Origin: Zantedeschia hybrid cultivar
Lineage: Eukaryota; Streptophyta; Magnoliopsida; Alismatales; Araceae
Direction of reading: 5' to 3'
Length of the DNA: 64,000 bases
Assembly: GCA_030544215.1 (NCBI GenBank)
Contig: JARZZO010000006.1
Location: 45,670,501-45,734,500, forward strand
Part shown: positions 45,874 to 55,795 of the stretch, in pieces
Numbering within the stretch: position 1 is the first letter of the stretch
Layout of the letters: each line of letters begins with the position of its first letter
Made by a program: the position numbers and the translations under genes
The notes under the pieces: model-generated
Told to the model about the DNA's origin: nothing
Databases searched by the model: none
Seen by the model: the letters and a program-made list of their open reading frames with translations, nothing else

Positions 45874-48177
45874 GTCACCCGTGCTGGGGGCACCTATCAA
45901 AGGCCAGTCATTAATCTTATATATCGCTGCTCAGGAGACTTCTCTGGGGGCAATGCTGGCTCAAGACAATGAAGAAGGAAAAGAGCAAGCACTATATTAC
46001 TTAAGCAGAAGGCTGATCGGGGCTGAACTCCGGTACTCACCTATCGAAAAGATAAGCTTGGCCCTAGTCTTTGCAGCTAAAAGACTTAGGCACTATATGC
46101 TATCACATGAAATCCAACTCATTTCTAGGGCTGATCCTCTCAAATATATCCTCAATCGACCAACCTTGAAAGGTCGTTTGGGCAAATGGACAGTCCTCCT
46201 CATGGAGTTCGACATCAAATATGTCCCTCAGAAAGCCATCAAAGGTCAGGCCATTGCAGACTTCTTTGCAGCACATCCAGTGCCAGAAGATTCACCGTTG
46301 GTCACCAACTTGCCAGATGAAGAAACATTAGAAGCGAACCATACAGAACAAAAGATATAGCAGCTATATTTTGACGGGGCCTCCTGTTCAGCAATTGCAC
46401 AAGATGGTATATTCACTACAAAGGCTGGGGCAGGCATTGTCCTGATATCTCCAGAAAGCGAGGTTCTGCATACCTCGTGTTCCTTAACTAAACCATGCAC
46501 CAATAATGAAGCTGAATATGAAGCTTTGATAGTTGGCCAAGAAGTTGCTCTGGATATGGGCATTCAAATGATTCAAGTCCTTTAAGACTCAATGTTGATT
46601 ATATACCAAGTCCAAGGAATATATGATGTCAAAAAGTCCGAGTTGATTCCTTATCACAAAAGGGCCCTCAAGCTGATACAAAGATTCTATTTCTTTGAAA
46701 TCAATCATATCAACTGCAGTGCAAATGCTCAAGCTGATGCTCTGACTAAATTTGCAAGTTCTCTGACTCTGCCGCCAGAGGGGTCCCTTGAAATATGGGT
46801 CAAGAACAGAAGATTGTTACCAACTTTGTTGGAAGAAGAAACAGAAAGGCAAGCAGAAGTATGTGCAGTGGAAGAAGTCGATAAGCCTGATTGGAGGAAA
46901 ATGCTTCTGGACTTGTTTAAGCATAAAATATTGCCAAGCACCCGAATCAAGCGTGCTAAACTGATCTGTATCAAGGATTCATATGAATACAAAGGAGACA
47001 CTCTCTTTCGAGTGACATATGATGGCAAAAGAAAAGTTCTCTTCAGATGCCTGTCACCAAAAGAGATAGCTGAAGCCTTGAGGGGAATACATGCCGAGTT
47101 TTGTGGTGCTCACCAGTCTGGCCCCATGATGGAAAATCAACTCAAACAATTGGGCTACTACTGGCCCACAATGTTCGATGATTGTGCGCAATATGCCAAA
47201 TCATGTCACAAATGCCAGGAACATGGCCCAATTCCATGAAAATCCCCGACGCCCTTGCTCCCTACAGCACCATCATGGCCTTTTGCCGAATGGGGCATGG
47301 ATGTTGTCGGTCCATTCATACCCTCCTCAAGAGATACTAAATATATTCTGGCCGCCACGGATTATTTTTCCGGATGGGCTGAAGCAGTAGCATTAAGAGA
47401 AGTCACTGGGGCAGCCGTTGAAAGGTTCCTCCGCCAAAATATGTTGTTCCGATATGGTGCACCCAGTCGGATCATTTCAGATAATGGAACGTGCTTCCGA
47501 AATCAAATCATATACAAGCTAGCTGCGAATTCAAAATTGATTGGAGGACCTCCACAGTCTACAATCCACAAGCCAATAGGTTAGCAGAAGCCTTTAACAA
47601 GACTTTATGCAACCTTCTAGCAAAGACAGTCAATTCAACTAAAAAAGACTGAGAAGAAAGAATGCATGAAGCATTATGGGCTTACAGAACCATATACAAA
47701 ACTACAACAGGTTGTTCTCCCTATTCCTTAGTGTATGGGTCAGAGGCAGTCGTACCAATTGAATTGGAAGTCCCCTCTTTGCGCATTGCCTTAGAGCAGG
47801 AGCTTATCAAAGGAAATCAATCAAATGCAGAAAGGCGGCTCTAGGAGTTATTAGCTTTGGAAGGCGACAGATTTCGAGCCCAACAAAATATCCAGATATA
47901 TCAAGCTCGCATGGCTCTAGCATTTGATAGATTAGTCAAAGAAAGAGCCTTCAAGGAAGGAGACCTAGTTATGGTCAGAAGAAGAAAAGTCATGGCGTCA
48001 AATCCAAAAGAGAAGTTGACCAGTAATTGGATCGGCCCCTATGTCGTCAAAACTGTTTATGAAGGAGGAGCATATATCCTCACCAATCATAAGGGAGAAG
48101 TACAGTTTCCTCCCTTAAATGGCAAACATATGAAGCACTATCATGCGCCACCTCTGTGCTTTCCAAGCGAAGATTGA
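45874..48177 (+). pseudogene. pol: Tat-lineage Gypsy pol: RNase H, second RNase H, integrase
   Basis: The frame enters at PVLGAPIKGQSLILYIAAQ, the start of RNase H, so RT is missing. The first RNase H (ALYYLSRRL, YSPIEKISLALVFA) ends at a TAG at 46358. A second, archaeal-type RNase H follows: LYFDGASCS, NNEAEYEAL and QADALTKFA. This extra domain defines the Tat lineage. Integrase has the zinc-binding part (HAEFCGAHQSG...CHKCQEHG), GMDVVGPF and ISDNGTCF with the two aspartates, then AEAFNKTL after a frameshift near 47550. The C-terminus runs to 48177. Stops also lie near 46575, 47237 and 47842. Confidence 0.88.
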
Positions 48178-48649
48178 AAAAATATATGAAGTACTATCTA
48201 CGGTGTGAAAATGATCACCATGAAGATAGTCAAAAGAAATCATCCAGCTCTCGGGATGTATTCCCCCGAGACTATAAATCTTAAATGGCATGGTAAAATT
48301 AACCTGCCTATATGAGCCAAGGACATTGAAGAGGCTCCAAAAGGCTTTACGAAGCCGCCCCAAAGCACCTCTTGGGTTGCCAATGACGAAATGCCATTGA
48401 AAAAGAAAGAAAAAGAAAAAGTTGGCACGACTATCCCGCTAGTCGGGCAATGGTGCTGAGGCAAACCCGGTGCGGAGGGAGTATAAATCATTTCCCGCTT
48501 CCCGTTTTATAATCGGTCGAAGTTTTCAATCAAATCAATCTGAATCGATGATGTTTTCCGATTCTGAAATTGTTTGATATAAACATGCATATGTATTGCA
48601 ACCTTGTCTCTTCAATGAATAGGGGGCAAGAAGCTACAAAGAAATAGAG
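48178..48649 (+). other. Spacer after Tat integrase
   Basis: This stretch of about 470 bases has no recognisable gene. It follows the integrase stop and precedes the repeat-rich region. Confidence 0.5.
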
Positions 48650-50180
48650 AAGATGGCCCGAGTCCTGCTGGACCTTGCCATTCAAGTCCAAATTCAAATC
48701 CAAGCTCAAATTCAAGCACAAATTCAAATACAAGCTCAAAGTCAAGTAGGGACTGGCCTGGGTCAGCAAGGCTCCACCACTCAAGTTCAAAGCTCCAGCT
48801 CACACTCGAGCATAAAAATCAAATTCAAAATTCAAGTTCAAAGTTCAAGAACCAAAGCTTCAAATTAAGGAGCAAATTCAAATGCAAATTCAAATACAAA
48901 GCTCCACCTAAAGAGCAAACTGAAGTTCAAAAGCAAATCGGCTTGAGTCCACAGGAACCGCCGTTTAAATTGAAGCTCAAGTTAAAAATTCAAGTTCAAA
49001 TACAAGCCCAAGTCCAAATCGGCTTGAGTCAATAAGACCCGCCGCCTAAATTCAAGTTCAAATTCAAAGCTCCAAATCAAGCTCGAGCCCAAAATGCAAG
49101 TTCAAATGCAATTTCAAATGCAAGTTCAAATGCAAGTTCAAAGCTCCAACCAAAGAGCAAGCACAAATTCAAGTATAAGTCAGCCGGGGTCAACAAGACC
49201 CGCTGCTTAAATTCAAGATCAAAATCCATGTTTCAAGTAAACTTGAAAGCAAGAAGATGGCCCGGTTTCATTTGATTTTGCCATCCAAGGTCAAAACAAA
49301 GAAGATGGTCCGGGTTTATTCGACCCCTCTATTCAAAGCTCAAATTCAAGTTTAAATCGGCCTGGGTCAATAGGACTCGCCGATTAAATTCAAAGCTCCT
49401 GTTCAAATTCGAGCTCAAAAATCAAATTCAAAATTCAAGTTCAAGTTCCAAGCCAAGCTTAAATCCAAGTATGAAGCAGCTTGGATCAACAGGACCCGCT
49501 GCTTAAATCCAAGGTCAAGCTCAAATTCAAGTTTAAGTTCAAATATCCAAAATTCCAGTTCAAGCTCGAGCCGGCTTGAGTCAACAAGACCTACCGCTTA
49601 AATTCAAACCGGCTTGAGTCGACAAGACCTGCCACTTAAATTCAAGCTCAAATTCAAGTTCAAAGCTCAAATTCAAAGCTCCAACCAAAGAGCAAGCACA
49701 AATTCAAGTATAAGTCTGCCCGGCTCAACAAGACCCGCCGCTTAAGTTCAAGCTCAAATTCAAGTTCAAAATCCAAGAGTAAAGCAAAGTTGAAAGCAAG
49801 AGAATAGCCTGGGTTCATTCGATCCCGCCATTCAAAGTACAAATTCAGAGCTCCAATTGAAGTTCAAATGCAAAAAACCAAGCCTAAATCCAGGCTCAAG
49901 TTCAAATGCAAATTGGCCCAAGTCAGCAAGACTCTGCCGTTCAAGTTCAAAATCAAATCCAAATGCAAATTGGCATGTGTCCTACCGGATTCCGCCATCC
50001 AAGCATAAAACAAGAAAGATGGCCTGGGCTCATTCGACCCCGCCATCCAAGCTCAAATACAAATCGGCCTAAGTCAGCAAGACTCTACCGCCCAAGTTCA
50101 AAGCAAGTTCAAAACAAAGAAGGTGGCCTACTGCACTCAGCACCGCCACTCAATTTTAAGCCCAAAGTCAAATCCAAGTG
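48650..50180. repeat. Hairpin minisatellite in Tat 3' region
   Basis: A degenerate hexamer-like background (AAATTC, AAGTTC, AAGCTC) is interrupted at least 14 times by a 25-35-bp GC-rich module of the type GGCTTGAGTCAACAAGACC. Most modules have paired ends that differ between copies, for example CGGC/GCCG (49020), CAGC/GCTG (49181), GATGGC/GCCATC (49256), TCGGC/GCCGA (49357) and GCAGC/GCTGC (49476). ORFs through it are low complexity and not credible genes. Confidence 0.75.
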
Positions 50181-50183
50181 CAA

Positions 50184-50597
50184 GCAAATTCAAAGCAAAG
50201 CAAAGTAAGTCGATCGGGATCTTCAACGACTACGTTGCACCGGTGGCTGGCCCGGGTCCCTCATGACTCCGTCATCCCCGAAAGACTGGGTCTCCGAAAG
50301 GGGTACTCCGTCAACAATCAAGCAAATTCAAATCAAAGCAAAGTAAATCGACCGGGGTCTTCAACGACTACGTCATACCGATGGCTGGCCCGGGTCCCTC
50401 GTGACTCTGTCATCCCTGAAAGATCGGGTCTCCGAAAAGAGTACTCCGTCAACAATCAAGCAAATTCAAATCAAAGCAAAGTAAGTCGACCGGGGTCTTC
50501 AACGACTACGTCGTACCGGCTGATGGCCTGGGTCCCTCGTGACTCCGCCATCCCCGAAATTACTGGGTCTCTGAGAAGAGTACTCTGTACTCCCTAA
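50184..50597 (+). repeat. Three tandem copies of a 138-bp unit
   Basis: Units start at 50184, 50322 and 50460 with GCAAATTCAAA and contain TCTTCAACGACTACGT and GACTCCGTCATCCC-like blocks. The period is 138 bp in both intervals, a multiple of three, so a reading frame stays open across them; I see no known domain in it. Confidence 0.9.
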
Positions 50598-50977
50598 CTA
50601 CCTCGGCTACAAACCTATAAGTCTGCTGTGGTAGTTAGGGTTCATCCATTCAAAATCACCCCTAGTTATCATGACCAAAAGCCTTTAAGCCCGTCTTTGA
50701 TAATTAGGGTCCTCATGACCTAGGTATCTAGTTTTGCATCATTCAAACACCCTTGTCTACTTCAGGCTACAACCCTATGAGTCTGCTTGAAGTATTCTGG
50801 GTTCATGCATTTCAAATCATACCTATGTTACCACGACCAAACACCTATGAGTCCGTCGTTGGTACTTAGGATTTGCATGGCGTAGACCCTTCCGGTCTAT
50901 TGCCACCCTGTATAGTGGTTAAGATCCTTACGATCTTTGCCACCCCAATAAAGGCTCAGACCCTTACGGTTTGTGCC
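50592..50977 (+). repeat. Two further hairpin classes
   Basis: Four hairpins lie at 50592-50640, 50660-50709, 50758-50794 and 50829-50864. They have different stems and a shared loop core like CCTATGAGTCTG. Three smaller ones at 50878-50977 have a CTTCC or CTTAC loop on the stems AGACC/GGTCT, AAGATC/GATCTT and CAGACC/GGTTTG. Confidence 0.7.
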
Positions 50978-51287
50978 ATTTTCAATAAACAAGTGATTGA
51001 GGTATTCATTGTCCCTCTACTCTGTCCTTCCTTTTTAAGCTTCAATAATCCCCATAACATTGTTAGTTATGGAAGCCAATAAACATTGTTAAGTCATCTT
51101 GATTTGAAGTCTTTTCCTTTCAGCTTTGCAGTTACCATAGATGCATACTTCACTCTACTTCATTTACAACAAGGGGAGAGAGAGGGATAAAAAATTGAGA
51201 GAAAAGTCAAAAGGGGCTTAAAAATAGAGATGCCTCGCTGGACTTGATCGTACCTTCTGCGGTTAAGGGAAACAAAGGCTATATATC

Positions 51288-51420
51288 CGGCTGTGGTGAA
51301 AACCCGAAAGGGCGCTACAGGCAAAATCGGGAACCCCGCCGTGTGAAAACCCGAAAGGGCGCACGGGCAAAAGCAAGAGGGGGCCGACCCCGGTGAAAAT
51401 CCGAAAGGGCACTTGGGTCG
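51288..51420 (+). repeat. Three hairpins with a CCC-GAAA-GGG tip
   Basis: The block GTGAAAACCCGAAAGGGC (with AATCC in the third copy) occurs three times. It is enclosed by the different pairs CTGT/ACAG (51291-51320), CCGTG/CACGG (51339-51366) and GACCC/GGGTC (51386-51419). Confidence 0.75.
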
Positions 51421-51600
51421 GTACAGTGAATATAAAAAAAAAAGAGAAATTCAAGCATGGCATTCATTGAAAGGGGATATGATACAAAATTCACTTTGTA
51501 ATATGCCGAAAGTTTACATGGAATGACTTCCATCCCAGTTTACATGGAAAAGCAAAAGGAAAATACTTTTCCCAATTACAAACTTCAGCTATAAACAATA

Positions 51601-54600
51601 TCATGGATCCTTAAGTAACATGGACAGCAGCGGAAGTCCTTCTCCAACTTGAGTATGCAACTCAGAAAGAGCTTCCTCTTCAGTCTGTAGCTTGGAAACT
51701 TCACTGGATAATGATTCAAGAAGGCCTTGGGAAACCAGAAGATCATTTTGACGTCTATGTAAACTGTGCCTTAAAGTTTCCAGTTCGGCTTTCGCAGCAG
51801 CAAGTTCATTCTCTAAGCGCTGAATATTTTCTATCAACAAGACTTATTTCTATTCAGAGCCGGCTATTTCTGCCTATTGCTATGAAATTTGAAGAGAAAC
51901 AGGCTGCATCTGCAAGTTATATTCATGCCCCTAAAGAGACAAGGCTTGGTGTAGACTTTGTATAACTGAGTGAATATATTCTTGACGCTTAAAAAATTTC
52001 AAAGCAGTGTAAGCAATAGGAAGCCATTCATCCAAAGAAGCTCCTGCTAGATGAATCCATGTAGTCATGCTCTCAATTTGCTGGTGCATAAGATCATATG
52101 ATGAACTAGGTTGCCAGCGTATAATTTGTCGTAAAAGCTTGATATTGGCGCCAAGGACATCAACACCATGTATGCCTGAACCAGTAGGAATAGAAGGGAC
52201 TGCAATGTGCACGGATTCATCCACTGAAGTCCAGTCTATGACGGTTTGACGGGAAGAGGAAGACACGGAACTAGATGAAGGTTCGGTAATAGAAGGGGCA
52301 GATGTGACAGCTACAATGCTTGATATGGCTGGGGGCATGTCACTTTCTATAAGTTTAGCTGCGGGCAAAGCAACTATAAAGGCGGAAGGTTCGGATAAAG
52401 TAATTGGCTCAGAAGAAATATGTACAAGGGATGATGTGCGTATATGAGTCACAATATCAATAAGCCGAAGGATATGTTCTGCAGAGTTTGATCTACAGCG
52501 GATAGGATGGGATACTATCACCTGTCGACTCGGTGAACTTGTTCCCGAGTCAACTCCGTCATGTTCTGAAGTAGCCACAATATCCGCAAGCTCAGGAGCT
52601 GAAGGTTCCACAGTCTTGACATCCGAGAAGGTAATGACCTCTGTCAAAGTTATAACAATTGGAACCATTGAAGTCTCCTCTGGTTCCGCATCTTCAGCAA
52701 AAACAACTTCTGCCTCTTCAGAAGAAGAAACCGGCATGGAGACCGATATTTCAAAATCTATGTCCCTTTCAATCGGGATGTGAGGAATTTCCATCCTTCC
52801 CGCATGAGCCGGGGATGCCTGATATTCAAAATATATACAAGTCAAGCTTGAATGATGGAAAAGCAGAAAAGATGCGGTAAAGAGAAATTACCATAGCAGA
52901 CTGCACTGTTTCAACTTGATGAGTCTTTGATATCAAGCCTTCAGTTGCTTCAAAACCTATATGGTCAAAGTTAGAAATTTAGTATTGAAATGAAACCACT
53001 ATTGTTATAAGTCTCAGAAGGGTTACCTTGATCCCTCGAGGGCGACCAGATAGTTGTTTCTGGCAAGGCTTCACCACTAATGTGTTCAGCAGTATGGGAA
53101 GAAATAGAAGGTGAAAGAGGAATGCCGCTTATTTCTTCCACACTGGAAGAAGTATCATCGGTTTCTTCTTTCCTTGTCTGAGCCAATAATCTCGAGGATT
53201 AGCGCTTGGGCAGGACAATCTTTTCAGGAGGGACAGACTCTTTGGGCCCTTTGCGAAATCTTTTTGCAACCTGCTTAACCCTCCCTGTAAAGGAAACCAA
53301 AGGAAGTTGTTCATCATGAATGTCAAAATTCTGAAAGGCATAAATCAAAAGCATAATGCATAACACCCTTGGTTGGGGATGGAGAAACCAGGGCACTCGC
53401 CCGCTTGGCAGTTTTTGCTATAAAAGCTTCAAATTCAGCAAGCACCGGCAAATTGACAGGAGGAAGAGGTTCAGGGGTAGGCTCTTGTCTCTTCTTTGTA
53501 CGCGCCTCTTTAGCAGCGGCAACTGCCCTCCCTATAGCACTGACCTCCACAGGGGATGCAGGGGTTAATGTTTTACAAGGCACAGGAGGAAAGAAAGATG
53601 GTCTCTTTGCAATAGCCACTGCCCTCCGATGCTGCTGAGTCAGATATTTGGCCACAAGTACTACATAAATGTGCAAAAGAAGAAATCAATTTATATAAGC
53701 AGAGAAAAGGCACAAAGCTCAAAAGAAGTCAAGCACAAATGCATATACTTACAGCAATTGCCTTCATAACAGTTTGATAAAGGCCAGTATTCATATATGG
53801 AAGACTTATCTCTAAGCGAAGCCTCCTTCACAATATATATGACATCATTAATTGTCTTAGCTTGAGAAGCTAGGCTACTGAGATCATAATGCTTTTTATC
53901 GCTCAAGCAAATGCCCAAGCGCAAAGCATCAAGTCCCCACCCATCTATATGATCCCAAGAAGCGGATAGTTTTGCATCCAACATATCCTGCGCAATGGAA
54001 TCTTGGGATACACCACAGTATTTCAAAAGGGCAAGTAGCCAGCTGGTGCCCTTGTAAAAATCAGGCTTCTCTTCCTTGTGCGGGACATAAAATCTCTGAA
54101 TGCCTAAGAGACTCTTAGGACCTTGGTAAGAATCTCTGCCACTGATAGCTTCCTCTTCCGAGAAATCGATACCGGGATAATCTTCAGAGCTTACAGAAAT
54201 ATTAAATTGCTTCAAGAAAGCCCCCTTTAGCTCTTCAGTATCCAGCCTTGTCAACTCTGGATCAATTAAGGGTAAAGAATCTCTGTGACGAGCCTTATAA
54301 GCTGCCCGTCTCTCTGCATATTTAGCAGCATTCTTGTTGTCTAAGAAGTGCAGATAATGGAACTCTATATCAAAAGGGATTTTCCGTTGGGTCTCCAAGA
54401 TTTTCTTCTCAGCATTGCTCCAGCATTGGGTCCTCTCCTGGATATAGATATTGGTGCGCATTCGCTACCATCTAACATATTCACATGTCATACGAGGAGC
54501 ATGGACAACAGAAGGAATTCTGAAAGAAACATTTTCAAATTGGTGGAAATAATCCCACCATTCACGGGCCCTCTGTAGTCCGCTGGAGCCTAAAAGATGG

Positions 54601-55195
54601 CGGTCAGGAAGCTGAAATATGTGATCACAAGAAGGAATGCACTGATCATATCCGAAATTCCGGCCGAAACGGAAAGGATAATAGGGTTCTAAATGAACTA
54701 CAAATCCCTTCCGGTATACTAAGACACTAGGTCTGATGGATAGAAGCCATGATCTAATCTGACTATCCAATGCAGATCTCTTCAGTAGCTACTTGGTACG
54801 AGAATGAGTGAACTCAACAGGATTACCCTCGGCAAATACTTTAAAGGGGCTCACTGGAGGACGATAATTGGCAGTGTGCTTCCAAAAACGTAAGTCCCCT
54901 TCAGTTTTTCACCTGGTGTTAGTCAAGATACTGTGAATCTCATAAAGTTGCTTCTGGGTATCCCCTCCACATCAACACTCGCATATTCAATCATGCGTGG
55001 AAATATGCGAGGGGAAGCCAGGCTCTTCGGGGCAGACTCTGAAAAAATAGAAGCCACCCAGGCATTAAAGAAATGAATGGGACCCACAACATTAAATTCT
55101 CGTGGTTTCTCCTACTCAACCACTTGGCCGAGAGTTTTGAAAATGAAGCACAAAGTAACTGGAGCTAGAGACAGTTTAATTCCCCACGCTAGTTC
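51601..55195 (-). pseudogene. Antisense gene with plant mobile domain and coiled-coil C-terminus
   Basis: Read on the minus strand from 55195. The N-terminal part carries features of the plant mobile domain (aminotransferase-like PMD): ELAWGIKLSLAPVTL, then FNVVGPIHFFNAWVASIF, SWLLSIRPSVLVYRKGF and EPYYPFRFGRNFGYDQ. ORF 54461-53691 follows, then a serine/proline-rich acidic region (to about 51931) and a coiled-coil tail (IENIQRLENELAAAKAELETL) ending at 51601. Canonical introns are visible at 53661-53752 (GTAAGT...TAG), 52957-53026 and 52819-52891. Stops near 55105, 54905, 54785 and 54466 break the PMD part. The 5' end is cut by a Copia fragment. It lies downstream of, and opposite to, Tat pol, where Tat elements are known to carry antisense ORFs. 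Confidence 0.7.
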
Positions 55196-55795
55196 ACAAG
55201 AGCGAATGATTCCTTATTGACACTCAATTCCCTTCGACGGTATTCCGCTGTACCCAATCCTTGGCTGTTTAGAACCCCGTGGTTAGAGATTTATAAACCA
55301 AGGTCAAAGCACAGAAGTCTACCGACAAAGTATCCTTGGTGTATTAGGTCCTAGGACCATCCACGTAACTGCGACAATATAATCAAGTTGGTTGACAGTG
55401 AGGTACAATACCATCCAACGATTCAGTCGGATCAGTTCAGTGAACTCATTCTCTAATGAGCACCTACATATTCGCCTTAGTGTCTCCACACAAGTGACTA
55501 TGAGATCAGTCACCTTCATCGCATGAGAAGGAGTAATTTGTTCTAGTCTAACCGGATATCCGTTATCCTTCTCGGATATCCTCCGACTATGAACAATTAA
55601 GAATATGTGTGTTTAAGTGATTAGTCTCACTAGTATGATCTCATCATAATCTGATCACTATCGCACATATTCACGAACTTCTTTATGAGACGATAATTAA
55701 TACGATTTACACACAATGAATATTATGCCATTATATTAATAAATATGAACGAGATTACAAACTCATATTGGCTTGTAGGCCACCTAAGACTAACA
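55196..55795 (-). mobile_element. Copia family B 3' LTR fragment
   Basis: These 600 bases match the outer part of the B LTR (compare 10768-11364) and end ...CTAAGACTAACA. A polypurine tract complement (ATCTCCCACTT) follows at 55796. The left side is truncated against the antisense PMD gene. Confidence 0.88.

Noticed and set aside
24231..45878. One single insertion bounded by family A LTR ends at 24236 and 45873
   Set aside because: The flanks CAAGG and GTCAC do not match, the two end LTRs are in opposite orientation, and Tat RT is missing between them.
48653..50208. ORFs through the AAATTC-type repeats on both strands
   Set aside because: The translations are low-complexity repeats that arise from the minisatellite itself.
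48650..51420. CRISPR-like repeat-spacer arrays
   Set aside because: This is plant retrotransposon DNA. The repeats are degenerate and hairpin-forming, with no unique spacers of fixed length and no cas genes.
53331..53366. A fourth intron (36 nt) in the antisense PMD gene
   Set aside because: It has GT and AG ends but is shorter than plant introns normally are; a different splice pair or a small deletion is more likely.
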